Positions 45,021 to 54,387 of a DNA stretch of 64,000 nucleotides are shown one piece after another; positions within the stretch are counted from its first letter, which is position 1; each line of letters opens with the position of its first letter. This stretch comes from Bifidobacterium crudilactis (GTDB taxonomy: Bacteria > Actinomycetota > Actinomycetes > Actinomycetales > Bifidobacteriaceae): positions 618,634 through 682,633 of the forward strand of contig NZ_JHAL01000002.1 in the NCBI RefSeq assembly GCF_000738005.1, given 5' to 3'. Position numbers and translations under genes: made by a program. A model generated the notes under the pieces. It did not search any database and was not told the DNA's origin. It saw nothing but the letters and a program-made list of their open reading frames with translations.

Positions 45021-46095
45021 CCTTGGTGCCGCAGCTTCATCCTCAGCGGTATTGTCCAGTATTGACGCGAGATTGGAAGCTATGGCGAGGGCACAGGCAA
45101 GCAAGACGCAGACAAGTGGCGGGCGGGCGGTCACCGCATCCTTGACCATCGTGGTCGGAGGGGACGCATTTCTCAACACGCAACGGGTGCATGATCTGCG
45201 TGCGGCCGCATGCCGTGAACGACCGGATGCGGAACTGGTGGAACTCGATGCAGGCGAATGCGACGCCTACGCCTTCGATGAGGCTGTCGGACCATCGCTT
45301 CTCAGCGACAGCACGATCCTCATGCTCGGCAATCTCGAGCGAGCCGACGACAAACTGGGAGAGGCCCTCGTGCGCTACTGCAAGCAGGGCGGCGGCGTCC
45401 AGGACGCGGCAAGCGTCGTCATCGCCCAGCATGAAGGCGGGCAACGAGGCAAACATCTACTTGACCTGCTGAGCAAGGCGGGCGCCGATAGACAGAACAT
45501 TCCCGACCTGAAGAAGTTTGACGCCAAAATCAATTTCGTGTACGGCATGATGGAACGCCAGCATCGGCGAATAGAGCCCATGGCCGCGCAGCAGCTCGTC
45601 AATGTGCTGGGGGACGACACCGGACAGCTGGCGGCAATGTGCAATCAGCTGTGCTTCGATTTCGACGAGGACCCCATTTCCGTGGACACGGCAAACACCT
45701 ATCTGACCGCAGACCCCCAGGTCACAGGGTTCTTTGTGGCGGACAAGGCGGTCGAAGGCAGAACCGCCGACGCGATCATCGCCATGAGATCGGCAGTGGA
45801 ACAAGGGATTGTGCCGATCGCGCTCATCGGGGCGCTGGCCTTGAAATTACGCATGCTGGCGAAAGCCTCAGCCATCAGATCGGGAACCATCTCACCGGCC
45901 GAGGCCAAAGCCAGCCCATGGCAGATCAAGGCGGCAAGCAGACAATTGTCGGGATGGACCTCAGCGGGATTGGGCCGTTGCATCGAGGCTCTGGCACAGG
46001 CGGACGAGAGCAGCAAAAGCAACGGAGGCGACCCCGTGTATGCGTTGGAATGCGCCATTGAACTTATCGGAGCGAAAGGCCGTTTGCCCCGGTAA
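45013..46095 (+). CDS. holA: DNA polymerase III delta subunit
   Basis: 360 residues. ATG 45013 overlaps the comEC stop by 8 bases; a longer frame from 44875 lies entirely inside comEC and is rejected. The first strand LTIVVGGDAFLNTQRVHDLR is the HolA domain I start, followed by LLSDSTILMLGNLE. The C-terminal collar domain (about 250-350) has ALIGALALKLRMLAKA. The protein opens the sliding clamp within the clamp loader. The comEC-holA order is conserved in actinobacteria. Confidence 0.92.
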   Translation: MYDLGAAASSSAVLSSIDARLEAMARAQASKTQTSGGRAVTASLTIVVGGDAFLNTQRVHDLRAAACRERPDAELVELDAGECDAYAFDEAVGPSLLSDSTILMLGNLERADDKLGEALVRYCKQGGGVQDAASVVIAQHEGGQRGKHLLDLLSKAGADRQNIPDLKKFDAKINFVYGMMERQHRRIEPMAAQQLVNVLGDDTGQLAAMCNQLCFDFDEDPISVDTANTYLTADPQVTGFFVADKAVEGRTADAIIAMRSAVEQGIVPIALIGALALKLRMLAKASAIRSGTISPAEAKASPWQIKAASRQLSGWTSAGLGRCIEALAQADESSKSNGGDPVYALECAIELIGAKGRLPR

Positions 46096-46127
46096 ACGAA
46101 TAGGCTTGCAGTGTGGAGGATGCGATT

Positions 46128-46784
46128 ATGACTGATTTCAGTGCGGATGAACACGGCAGTGATGTCGACGAACCCGATTTCACGGTGAATCTCGATGCCG
46201 AGACCGCGGAAGACATGCGGGGAATCGGACGACGTGTCGCGCATATCGTGCATGGAGGCGACGTGATACTGCTGTCAGGGCCGTTGGGCGCAGGGAAAAC
46301 CACCTTCGCCCAGGGCTTGGGCAGCGGACTGGGCATCACGGCTCCTATCGTCTCTCCGACCTTTACCATCGCCCGTCAGCTGAACGGGCGATTCCACGAC
46401 GGAACAGCGGCAAAGCTCATTCACGTGGACGCCTACAGGCTGGGCAGCACCGCATACCTGCCGGGCGAGGATGTGAACTCGCGACTCCTCGACGAATTGG
46501 AATCGCTGGGTCTGGACGAGGAGCTGGAGGACCCGAGCGAGGATAGCGTCGTGCTCATGGAATGGGGAGAGCAGATGGCCGTCGCACTGGCATCCACGAG
46601 ACTGGTGATTGCCATTGACCGGCCCGAGGCACTGAGCGTTGGTCGAGGCGACAACTCTGCGCAGACTGACGATGAGCTGAGCAGCGATGGAGTCCGCACG
46701 GTGTCCATCACAGGAGTAGGCTCTGGTTGGGTAACACGAGTCAGGCGTCTGACCATCGAAGGCGCGGAAAAGACGGATGTATGA
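46128..46784 (+). CDS. tsaE: tRNA threonylcarbamoyladenosine biosynthesis ATPase TsaE
   Basis: 218 residues from ATG 46128, with GGAGGATG upstream; GTG 46113 is the rejected longer start. The P-loop is LSGPLGAGKTTFAQGLG, then SPTFTIARQ and HVDAYRLGS, all family motifs. Walker B is the VVLMEWGEQ strand. A C-terminal extension of about 50 residues is longer than in E. coli. TsaE powers the TsaB-TsaD complex that makes t6A37 in ANN-decoding tRNAs. The stop overlaps the tsaB start (ATGA). Confidence 0.95.
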   Translation: MTDFSADEHGSDVDEPDFTVNLDAETAEDMRGIGRRVAHIVHGGDVILLSGPLGAGKTTFAQGLGSGLGITAPIVSPTFTIARQLNGRFHDGTAAKLIHVDAYRLGSTAYLPGEDVNSRLLDELESLGLDEELEDPSEDSVVLMEWGEQMAVALASTRLVIAIDRPEALSVGRGDNSAQTDDELSSDGVRTVSITGVGSGWVTRVRRLTIEGAEKTDV

Positions 46785-47686
46785 GCGATCAGCCAACAGA
46801 GCACGCCACAGACCTGGGCGACGGCGGAAACGACAACGCCTCAGCGACCTTGGTCATAGACACCTCCTTCGGTTCCACCGTAGGCGTGGTGGGGCATCCT
46901 GCGATTATCGAAAGCGACTCGCGCTCGCACGTTGAAAAACTGCAACCCAACATCGCCAAGGCGGTCGAGGTCGCGCGTCTGGCACCCGAACAGATATCCC
47001 GCATAGTCGTAGGAATAGGTCCTGCACCCTTCACGGGACTTCGTGCAGGAATCGTGGCTGCCAAAGCGCTGGCCTTCGCCAACGGAGCCGAGTTGCTCGG
47101 CCAGGATATCCTGGAAGTGCAGCACCGCTGGATGCAGCGCATCCATAACACTTCAGAACAGCGGCATGACGCCGAAGACGCGACGATGAAGCATGTCACG
47201 CTGGCTGTCAACGATGCTCGCAGAAAACAGTTGTACTACGCGTTGTACATGGACGATGAACAGCTGCTGCCCATGGATATCGACTATCCCGAGGTCATCG
47301 CCGAAAAAGTGGACCGTTGCCTGTCGGCACTGGCCGACACGTCAACTGGCCTGCTGTTGGACGTCGCAGGGCATGGTGCGGGCCGTTATCGGGAGGTCTG
47401 GGACCGTAAGCTTCGACCAGCTCAGGAAAACGGTGGCGGCTATGCCCTGTCATCGGTCATCGATGAGTCCGTGCTGGACCATAATCCCGAAGGCATCGCC
47501 ATATTCGCCGAGACGGCCGTTGCCCATGCCCAAAACGGAGAAGCCGCAGGCGCCGAACCACTGTATCTGCGCAGACCCGATGTGTCGGTTCCCAAACCGC
47601 TGAAGGCGGTATTGAACACCGGAACACCCGACAAGGCGAGCGGCAGCTCGGGGGACCGGAGCTCGCACGGAGGTCAGGCGCAATGA
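46781..47686 (+). CDS. tsaB: t6A biosynthesis scaffold protein TsaB
   Basis: 301 residues from ATG 46781, overlapping tsaE by four bases. The ASKHA-type first strand is ATLVIDTSFGSTVGVV and the conserved loop is VVGIGPAPFTGLRAGIVAAKALA. TsaB is an inactive TsaD paralogue that scaffolds the complex. The N-terminal 20 residues are an unusual hydrophilic leader. It is coupled to rimI by another ATGA overlap. Confidence 0.95.
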   Translation: MSDQPTEHATDLGDGGNDNASATLVIDTSFGSTVGVVGHPAIIESDSRSHVEKLQPNIAKAVEVARLAPEQISRIVVGIGPAPFTGLRAGIVAAKALAFANGAELLGQDILEVQHRWMQRIHNTSEQRHDAEDATMKHVTLAVNDARRKQLYYALYMDDEQLLPMDIDYPEVIAEKVDRCLSALADTSTGLLLDVAGHGAGRYREVWDRKLRPAQENGGGYALSSVIDESVLDHNPEGIAIFAETAVAHAQNGEAAGAEPLYLRRPDVSVPKPLKAVLNTGTPDKASGSSGDRSSHGGQAQ

Positions 47687-48237
47687 TTCGTGCCTTGAGC
47701 GAGAAAGATATCGCATCAATAGCGACACTCGAACATGAGTTGTTCGGTGCAGGAGCATGGAGCCAGGCACTGGTGCGGCAGGAAATCAACGCACCGGCGC
47801 GGACCTATGCCGTGGACGTCGATGACGACGGCACGCTCAGAGCCTATGCGGGCTACTGGTATGACGGCGACGATGCGGAACTCATGACCATCGGAGTGGG
47901 CCGACAACACCAGCAGCAAGGCTTGGCCACCTCTTTGCTGCGCTATCTCCTGAAGGAAGCCGCACTGCAGGGTGCGCACAGGATGCTGCTGGAAGTTCGT
48001 GTCGACAACATGGCGGCACTCGCCCTGTACGAGGCTTTCGGATTTGAGCGTATCGGACTGAGAAAGCGCTACTATCAGCCGGAAGGCATCGATGCCTATA
48101 CGATGGCGTTGGATATCGAACGTTGGTCTGCGCTCTCGCAGGCAGGTTCGGTGCAGCCACAGGAAGGGCAGCCATCAGAGATGCAGGCGAAGAGGCAGAA
48201 CGACAGTATGGATACAGGGCTGGAAGGAAACAGATGA
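47683..48237 (+). CDS. rimI: RimI-like N-acetyltransferase (ribosomal protein S18 type)
   Basis: 184 residues of the GNAT fold. The acetyl-CoA pyrophosphate loop is VGRQHQQQGLATSLLRYLL (residues 68-90), followed by LEVRVDNMAALALYEAFGFERIG, a classic RimI segment. It acetylates protein N-termini, S18 in E. coli. The placement between tsaB and tsaD is common in actinobacteria. The C-terminal 30 residues are a low-complexity tail overlapping the tsaD start. Confidence 0.93.
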   Translation: MIRALSEKDIASIATLEHELFGAGAWSQALVRQEINAPARTYAVDVDDDGTLRAYAGYWYDGDDAELMTIGVGRQHQQQGLATSLLRYLLKEAALQGAHRMLLEVRVDNMAALALYEAFGFERIGLRKRYYQPEGIDAYTMALDIERWSALSQAGSVQPQEGQPSEMQAKRQNDSMDTGLEGNR

Positions 48238-49325
48238 GTGGTGAACGCGAAGCGGGGCTTCAACAAGGTGAGGTCCTGACGCATGGTGGCACCGTGCTCG
48301 GCATCGAATCCACATGCGACGAGACCGCTGCGGCAGTGATTCGCGACGGGGAGCTCGTCTCGAATGTCGTCGCCTCCTCGATGCTCGAACATGCCCGATA
48401 CGGTGGTGTGATTCCCGAAATCGCCTCCCGTGCGCACGCCGAATCATTCGTTCCCGTCGTGTCCAAAGCCCTTGCGGACGCGAACCTCGATCTCAGCCAG
48501 GTCGATGCCATCGCGGTTTCCGCAGGTCCGGGTCTGGCAGGCTGCCTGGCGGTCGGTGTGTCCGGTGCGAAATCCTTGGCTTGGGCGGCCCGTAAACCCA
48601 TCTATGGCATCAACCATGTCATAGGTCATATCGCTGTCACCCAGCTGCAATTCGGTGCGTTCCCGGAAGACACCCTGGCATTGATCGTCTCCGGAGGGCA
48701 CACCTCCCTGCTGCATGTGCGCGATGTGGCACGCCACGTTGACGTCGTCGGCACGACGCTGGACGACGCTGCCGGGGAGTGCTTCGACAAGATAGCCAGA
48801 CTGTTGGGTTTTCCCTATCCCGGGGGGCCTCATATCGACAGGCATGCGCGCACGGGCGATCCGAACGCGATCAAGGTGCCGAAAGGGCTGACCCAGGGCA
48901 AATCCGCGGCGAAGCATCCCTACGATTTCAGCTTCTCGGGCGTGAAAACCGCAGTGGCACGGTGGATTGAAGGGCAGGAAGCGCTCGGGCACGAGATTCC
49001 GGTCGACGATGTCTGCGCCTCACTCGCCGATTCCGTCGCCGAGGTACTTGCAGGGAAGGCGATGGCAGGTTGCGCCCAATTCGGCTCAAACACGCTGATC
49101 GTCGGAGGGGGCTTCTCCGCCAACTCGCAGCTGAGGGCCAAATTGCAGGAGTTCGGTGAGCGCGACGGGGTGCAGGTGCGCATTCCGAAAATCGCCTTGT
49201 GCACGGATAACGGTGCAATGGTGGCGATGCTCGGTTCGAATCTGCTGAACGCTGGTATCCGGCCTTCATCAGCGGACTTTCCGATTGATTCCGCAATGCC
49301 CCTGACCCAGATTGTTATGCCCTGA
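48234..49325 (+). CDS. tsaD: tRNA N6-adenosine threonylcarbamoyltransferase
   Basis: 363 residues from ATG 48234 (ATGA overlap with rimI); a frame start at 48123 lies inside rimI and is rejected. Family motifs: VLGIESTCDETAAAVI, PEIASRAHAESFVPV, the metal-binding HVIGHI, and SGGHTSLLHV. The closing GGGFSANSQLR and DNGAMVAML are also typical. It transfers the threonylcarbamoyl group to A37 of tRNA. It is the last gene of the comEA-tsaD block, with no clear hairpin directly after it. Confidence 0.97.
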   Translation: MSGEREAGLQQGEVLTHGGTVLGIESTCDETAAAVIRDGELVSNVVASSMLEHARYGGVIPEIASRAHAESFVPVVSKALADANLDLSQVDAIAVSAGPGLAGCLAVGVSGAKSLAWAARKPIYGINHVIGHIAVTQLQFGAFPEDTLALIVSGGHTSLLHVRDVARHVDVVGTTLDDAAGECFDKIARLLGFPYPGGPHIDRHARTGDPNAIKVPKGLTQGKSAAKHPYDFSFSGVKTAVARWIEGQEALGHEIPVDDVCASLADSVAEVLAGKAMAGCAQFGSNTLIVGGGFSANSQLRAKLQEFGERDGVQVRIPKIALCTDNGAMVAMLGSNLLNAGIRPSSADFPIDSAMPLTQIVMP

Positions 49326-49450
49326 GAGCGCTCAGCGCAATACCGTTCGGCTGTGTAGTGATTGCGAAGTACAAGCACTTTGCCTATATGCCACGAAGCT
49401 TGCAATTCCAGCGATGTGTTTCGGTGTAATTGTTTAGATACTTGCTATCA

Positions 49451-49471
49451 CCCTGGTAATCCCTACACAAA
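49451..49471. repeat. Single end of the 33288-33402 inverted-repeat family
   Basis: The minus strand reads TTTGTGTAGGGATTA followed by CCAGGG. This matches the left end of the element at 33.3 kb with one mismatch over 21 bases. It lies between tsaD and a convergent MFS gene. Confidence 0.6.
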
Positions 49472-49496
49472 GGAAGTCCGGCGACAGTTTATTGTC

Positions 49497-50960
49497 TCAC
49501 TGAGCAGCAATATCGTGTTGTTGGCTTGCTTCCGGCGTGATGCGTTCGAAATGTCGCAGTGCGGGCACGAACAGAGGCAGCATCGTGATGATGAGGTAGG
49601 CGATTCCCAATATGCCCAAGGTGATGTTGAGACCGAGTATATGCGACATGAATCCGCCCAGCAACGAGCCTATCGGCATCAATCCCCAGGAGATGGCACT
49701 GGTCAGGGAGATGATCTTCCCTCGTGAATTGCCGGGAATGCGTTCATAGATGGTCGCACTCAGTATCGGGTTGAGGAAGCCCGACCCGATGCCGCCGATG
49801 ATGAGTGTCGCCACCACGATGGATGTGGGGGCGTTGAACGCCATCGCCAGGTACCTGGGGGCGCCGACGAGCAGGTATCCGATGATGAATACGGGGAATC
49901 TGGGGAGTCTGGAGGCGAGCACAGTGGCTATCATGCTGCTGATCATTGCCGGGAAGGTGAGCGAGGCGAAGAGCATCCCCAAAGTCTGGGATCCCAGATG
50001 CTGCGACAACACCCATGCGGGGGTGAGCACGTCGGTCCAGGCGATGTCGATCATATTCGTGATAGCGGGAATCAGCGTCAGTCCGAATACCATCGGCAAT
50101 GCCATCAGGGACTTCCATCCCGCTGCCAGATCCTTGCCATACCGGGATACTGCTGATTTGACATCGCCTTTCGCCCTGGAATGTGCAGATGCCGCGCCGG
50201 TCTGACCGTCTGGCTGGCGTGTGCCGTCGGTGGAGAGTGCGCTTTGCCCGGACCCCGTATCGGCGCTTGCAGCGGTCTGCGTCTGCGAAGCCCTGATGAT
50301 GGGAAGCAGCGCGGGTCGTACGATGGTTGCGGTGAGGATGGCGCCGATAATCAATCCCAATGAGGTGAATACCAAGGCGTATGGGCCTCCGACGACACCG
50401 ATGATGACGCCTCCGGCTGCCGAACCGATGGTGCTGGCCATTCGCTCCGTAGTGCCTGACAGTCCGGTGATGCGTTCCATCGGTTGCTTGGAGAATTGCG
50501 CCACACTGGGGGAGAGCACGCTTTTGGAACTGTTGGCAGGGCCGCGCAGTGCGCCGACTACGGCGACGATGACGATCAGCGCCGGAATCGAAAACAGATG
50601 CAGAAACCAGAGCAGAGGTATCAGGGCGATGCAGCACGCACTGGCGATGTCGCAGCTGATCGATATGCGGGTGGGGCCGAGTTTATCGATCAATGGACCG
50701 GATACCAGATTGGCCGCGACAAGCGTACCCAGCTGCACGGCACTGACGATACCTGTCGCGGCGGTGTTATGCGTCAGATTCAGCACCATCCAGGGCACCG
50801 CCAGTCCGCTCAGCGCACTGCCGAAGAGCGATGCGATGTCGGAGAACAGCCACGCCGCTACCACGAGGCGCGCATGCATTGGCGATGTCGATGGTGATGT
50901 CGATGTCGATGGTGATGTCGGCGTCACCGGAGTGCTTGATGCACTTGTGCTTACCGTCAT
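49497..50960 (-). CDS. MFS efflux transporter
   Basis: 487 residues with about 12 membrane helices. A Ser/Thr/Pro-rich N-terminal tail (27 residues, encoded by a GATGTCGATGG-type repetition on the plus strand) precedes the first helix. A central hydrophilic loop (residues 235-265) splits the two halves. Family features include GPLIDKLGPTRI in loop 2-3. It is of the MFS_3/enterobactin-exporter-like drug group. Its ATG overlaps the repressor stop by one base (TAATG), so it is expressed with, and probably controlled by, that repressor. The substrate is unknown; antimicrobials are likely by analogy. Confidence 0.88.
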   Translation of the reverse strand: MTVSTSASSTPVTPTSPSTSTSPSTSPMHARLVVAAWLFSDIASLFGSALSGLAVPWMVLNLTHNTAATGIVSAVQLGTLVAANLVSGPLIDKLGPTRISISCDIASACCIALIPLLWFLHLFSIPALIVIVAVVGALRGPANSSKSVLSPSVAQFSKQPMERITGLSGTTERMASTIGSAAGGVIIGVVGGPYALVFTSLGLIIGAILTATIVRPALLPIIRASQTQTAASADTGSGQSALSTDGTRQPDGQTGAASAHSRAKGDVKSAVSRYGKDLAAGWKSLMALPMVFGLTLIPAITNMIDIAWTDVLTPAWVLSQHLGSQTLGMLFASLTFPAMISSMIATVLASRLPRFPVFIIGYLLVGAPRYLAMAFNAPTSIVVATLIIGGIGSGFLNPILSATIYERIPGNSRGKIISLTSAISWGLMPIGSLLGGFMSHILGLNITLGILGIAYLIITMLPLFVPALRHFERITPEASQQHDIAAQ

Positions 50961-51625
50961 TATTCCCCCTCGTCATATTCGTCGTCCTGCAGATCGCCGC
51001 TTAGCGCCGCATGCAGAGGGAAGGCCAGCAGCTGTATGGTGAAGGCCTGCGTGTCGTCGTCCGGCTTGGTCTCCGGGCTTTCGCCAGCATTCTGCAAGGG
51101 GTGCTTATGCAACTCCTCGAGCAGTATCGACGCGATTCTGTGAACGATTCCCTTCGCTTCCTGAGCGGTGACGCGGATCGGGAAATCGCTCAGAGTGGAG
51201 GCGTCCTGCCATTCAGGGGCGAGCGTCTGCCACTGCGAGGTAGCAGCGAGCATCTGACGAGAATATTCCGCGGCGACCATCTGCTGGAATCCGTACATCG
51301 CGTCCATCTTGGTCTGGGCTTCAGGGTCGTCTTGGTGCGGGGTGTTGGTCACGGTGGCGGTGTTCGATGATTTCCAGAACAGTTTTCTTCCCTTAGAGCG
51401 GTCCTGGTCCTTTTCGATGAATCCGTTCTTGGCCAGCATCCGCAGATGGTAGCTGGTGGAACCGGTATTCAACCCTGTTCTGCGTGCCAGATCGCTGGCG
51501 GTCTGAGGCCCATCGATGCGGAGCAGGCCAAGCAGCCGCAGACGTATCGGGTGCGTCAGAGCCCTGAGCTGGGCTGGGGAGGGAGTAATCGAGTCTATCT
51601 TCGACGAAAAGTCATGTTCATCCAT
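50960..51625 (-). CDS. ArsR-type winged-helix regulator of the adjacent MFS pump
   Basis: 221 residues from ATG 51625; an in-frame start at 51685 crosses the operator repeats and is rejected. The winged helix spans about residues 20-90, with LTHPIRLRLLGLLRIDGPQTASDLARRTGLNTGSTSYHLRML, an HTH_20/ArsR-like sequence without metal-binding cysteines. A helical effector domain of about 110 residues with no known family follows. It is the first gene of a two-gene operon with the pump, and TGCAAA repeats lie just upstream of its start codon, so autoregulation is likely. Confidence 0.88.
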   Translation of the reverse strand: MDEHDFSSKIDSITPSPAQLRALTHPIRLRLLGLLRIDGPQTASDLARRTGLNTGSTSYHLRMLAKNGFIEKDQDRSKGRKLFWKSSNTATVTNTPHQDDPEAQTKMDAMYGFQQMVAAEYSRQMLAATSQWQTLAPEWQDASTLSDFPIRVTAQEAKGIVHRIASILLEELHKHPLQNAGESPETKPDDDTQAFTIQLLAFPLHAALSGDLQDDEYDEGE

Positions 51626-51628
51626 AAA

Positions 51629-51662
51629 TGCAAAGCTATCATTGCAAACATATCTATGCAAA
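51629..51662 (-). promoter_or_regulatory. Triple TGCAAA operator-like repeat
   Basis: TGCAAA occurs at 51629, 51643 and 51657, exactly 14 bases apart, starting four bases from the regulator start codon. It is a likely binding site for the winged-helix protein. Confidence 0.55.
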
Positions 51663-51835
51663 TGAGTCTTTGTATAAGGATGCATGGTGAAGCCAACGCT
51701 GTGTGTGGGGGATTATCGAAGCCACGGATGTTTACATCCAAAGAACTATCGGCATTCCAACGTTTTCCGCTCAGATGCTATGCAATGTTCGGCATCATCC
51801 CTGCACAGACGACGAACTGTCGTCGGAATGTCCGA

Positions 51836-52381
51836 TCATGCCGCCTTGCGGAGGATCAGATCACTGGCATCGGCCCACCTGTGGTTGCTCACCATGATGG
51901 ACCCCGCGGCCCCGGCGACATCTTCGTGCTCCGACTGCCATCTGATGACGCCCGAGTCGCTGATGGAGGCGAATTTGCCTTGTGTGCCGTCGCTCAGGTC
52001 CGCTTCGCCGTCTTGCCAGGCGCTGATGATGTTGCGGCTGTCACTGGCGTATCTGCCATGCGTGTAGTCGAGGGCCACGCCGTTGTGAGCGATGTATCCG
52101 CGTTCGCCATCCTTCTCGTAACGGAAAGGATGGGTGTTGCACTCACGTTTGCCGCCATTCGTCGCTCTTCTGAAATGCAGCAGGAAGGGCACTGATCTGA
52201 AGTAGTCGTAGTGGTCGACGATCAGATCGAAGGTCCTGCCGTTGAATCGGTTTCGGAAGCGATGCAGTTCGGTGCCGTCGAACCATGCGATGCCCGCACC
52301 ATCGGCGTTCACCGCGCTCATGGCGACGAGTTGGCTGATGGTAGGTATGCTGCCTGCCTCTGCTGTGACGATGACGCACAT
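51836..52381 (-). CDS. Class II glutamine amidotransferase-like (Ntn hydrolase) protein
   Basis: 181 residues from ATG 52381, with GAGGTCGG upstream; a frame start at 52489 would bury the catalytic Cys. Met-Cys at the very N-terminus (MCVIVTAEAG) is the nucleophile arrangement of Ntn-type class II amidotransferases after Met removal. LLHFRRATNGG and IAHNGV also match the glutaminase fold. There is no synthase domain, so it is a stand-alone glutaminase-like protein. Similar short proteins occur in phages and actinobacteria with unknown substrates. It is a single gene on the minus strand. Confidence 0.75.
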   Translation of the reverse strand: MCVIVTAEAGSIPTISQLVAMSAVNADGAGIAWFDGTELHRFRNRFNGRTFDLIVDHYDYFRSVPFLLHFRRATNGGKRECNTHPFRYEKDGERGYIAHNGVALDYTHGRYASDSRNIISAWQDGEADLSDGTQGKFASISDSGVIRWQSEHEDVAGAAGSIMVSNHRWADASDLILRKAA

Positions 52382-53361
52382 ATTCCGACCTCGATTCCGC
52401 TTCGATGATGAAGGACCGTGATGTCCCAACCACCCGTTGCTGACAGCATATGGCGGCGAATCCCGGCACTTGCCGCAGTTGATATACACATTCGTAATGA
52501 CCGGTTATCAGTGATTCAGGAGGAAGAACCCATTGGCTTTACCTGGGCGGAGTTTGAGGGGATTGTCAGGGTCTACGTGTGAGGTCATCAAGGCACGCGA
52601 TAGCACTCCATAGATGATGCGTCTAACGATCTTGGCGCGTGGGTTTTCCAGCCATCTAGGATTCGACAGAAAGGACAAAGGAATCTTCCCGTTAATGATC
52701 GGAGCGGCTGCCATGGATTTCAGAATAGTGCTGCGGACAGTTGCATCATGGCTGGACCTCCATGAGTTGCTGAATGAGGAAACACCACAGTGCATTGCTG
52801 CGACCGGTGGTCGAACAGGAGCTGAACCCGCTGTTCGACTTCTCGCAGAACACATCATCATTCCGCCACTCATTGGTGGTGGGTGCTCCCAACCTATAGT
52901 GGTTCACCCACAAGAGACTCGCGGAACCGCGCGAATCACTCAAAGGACCGTGGAGTCCGATGTATGAGGAAACACGACCGAATACCGGTCGTCGGATTGC
53001 GTCCGATATTGTCCGAAAACATAGAATTTGCCAAGTCATCCTCGCTCTTCTGCGGATTTGACCTGTTCCCGGCAGTTCCGTTCACGGTATTTCGTGGAAT
53101 AATGAAGTTCGTTGTGGTATTTATCTGAAAGCCTGCACGAAGCAATCTCACTCACAATTTGAGCGAGTGTAGTCCTGATATCAATGTTGATCGACTCAAT
53201 TTCCGAGGACGTTCGATGTCTTGCCTAACAAAGACCACAGAACCGCCCCTTCGAGTGGCTGCCGCAGTATTAACCCTGGTCGTCGTTCGGGATGATGACT
53301 GCTTTCCGACTACTCATCTGTGCTTGAGCGTACAGTCTGTGGAGTTGCGACGAGCGCCGCG
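52382..53361. other. About 980 bases without a confident gene
   Basis: A minus-strand frame ending at 52508 has plausible composition for its last 70 residues (IPLSFLSNPRWLENPRAKIV), but no ribosome site or known family. A plus-strand frame at 52614-52967 overlaps it. One of the two may be a small gene or a decayed insertion. The rest (53,000-53,361) is featureless. Confidence 0.35.
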
Positions 53362-54387
53362 CTATTCCTCCACCGCGTATCGCAGTGCGGACAACGCGGG
53401 GTTGCGCAGCCCTGTGAGTGTGCTGCATGTCGGTGCCAGAAGGAAGGGCTTTCCCCGATAGACCTTGAGGGCCCTGCGAGCCTGGTCCGTTACGGCATCC
53501 ACATCACGTTTGGTGATGTCTGCCCTGTTCACTCCGGCAAGGGTGGGGATGGTGGACGGCGTCCCGATACCCGGGTTGCCGGAGTCGAAATGGTCCCAGC
53601 TGATGGCATTCACGGGGTAGCTGGAGATGACATCGGGGAATGCGTGCGGACCGCAGGTATGCAGCAAGGTCGGCAGTCCGTTGTCGCTTATGGCCGCGAT
53701 GATGCGCTTGTCATATGGCGTCGAGAATTCGGTGAACACGGCATCGCCGCTGATGACCGGATTCGCCGTGCCGGTCAGTGCGTAATACACTGCATCAGCA
53801 CCGGCCTTCGCTATACGGGCTATGTAGTCCTCCAGCACCAGGGTTATCTCATTCAACGCATGATGGGTGCCTTCCGGGTTCTCGCTGATGAGATCTTTGA
53901 GGCTGACCTGTGTGGTGGAACCGGGTATCGTCTTGCCGACGCTGCGTGGCAGACCGGCCAGACCGAGCAGAATTGTCAGAGGGGAGAACACCGTCTGTGC
54001 GACCGGCAGTTCGGGCAGTGATGTTCTCACTCGCTGCAGGACTTCGATTTGGTCGAGTATGGCCTTGGCTCCGATGGCACGCTCGTGGTCGACCAGCCGC
54101 AGGTCGCCTACGGTGTTGATGACTCCTCGGGTCTGGTAAGGCTGGGAGCCGTGATAGTCGTCATAATCGAAGGCGCTCCCGAAAGCCTCAAGATAATAGG
54201 TGTTGCGTGGATTGATTTTCACCCAGTCCCAGTCGTATCCGAGTGTGAAGCGGACCGTTGCATCGGCAAGCAGTGCGGGGTTGGTTTCCACGTCGAAGAA
54301 GTGGCCCCAGGCGGCGACGGGAGGCCGATCCGGCACCTCGCCGTTGAGCACGGCTTCGAATCGCGGGCGGCTGTTCCAATCTGACAT
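53362..54387 (-). CDS. Uroporphyrinogen decarboxylase-superfamily protein (URO-D/methyltransferase type)
   Basis: 341 residues from ATG 54387, with GAAGGAGAA upstream; a longer frame to 54573 adds a leader that crosses the operator-like palindrome. The N-terminus has RFEAVLNGEVPDRPPVAAWGHFF, matching the opening of the URO-D superfamily, and LLHTCGPHAFPDVISSYPVNAISWDHF follows near residue 240. The His-x-Cys-Gly element there is the zinc-binding type of MtaA/CmuA-like methyltransferases, whereas true haem-pathway URO-D lacks it. Because bifidobacteria generally lack haem synthesis, a methyltransferase-like or unknown role is more likely than porphyrin decarboxylation. Monocistronic. Confidence 0.8.
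   Translation of the reverse strand: MSDWNSRPRFEAVLNGEVPDRPPVAAWGHFFDVETNPALLADATVRFTLGYDWDWVKINPRNTYYLEAFGSAFDYDDYHGSQPYQTRGVINTVGDLRLVDHERAIGAKAILDQIEVLQRVRTSLPELPVAQTVFSPLTILLGLAGLPRSVGKTIPGSTTQVSLKDLISENPEGTHHALNEITLVLEDYIARIAKAGADAVYYALTGTANPVISGDAVFTEFSTPYDKRIIAAISDNGLPTLLHTCGPHAFPDVISSYPVNAISWDHFDSGNPGIGTPSTIPTLAGVNRADITKRDVDAVTDQARRALKVYRGKPFLLAPTCSTLTGLRNPALSALRYAVEE

Noticed and set aside
50878..50935. GATGTCGATGG-type tandem repeats as a possible CRISPR or regulatory repeat
   Set aside because: They lie within the MFS gene and encode its Ser/Thr/Pro N-terminal tail; short and irregular, with no spacers.
52614..52967. Plus-strand small gene
   Set aside because: No ribosome site and no recognisable family; it competes with a minus-strand frame, so neither is asserted.
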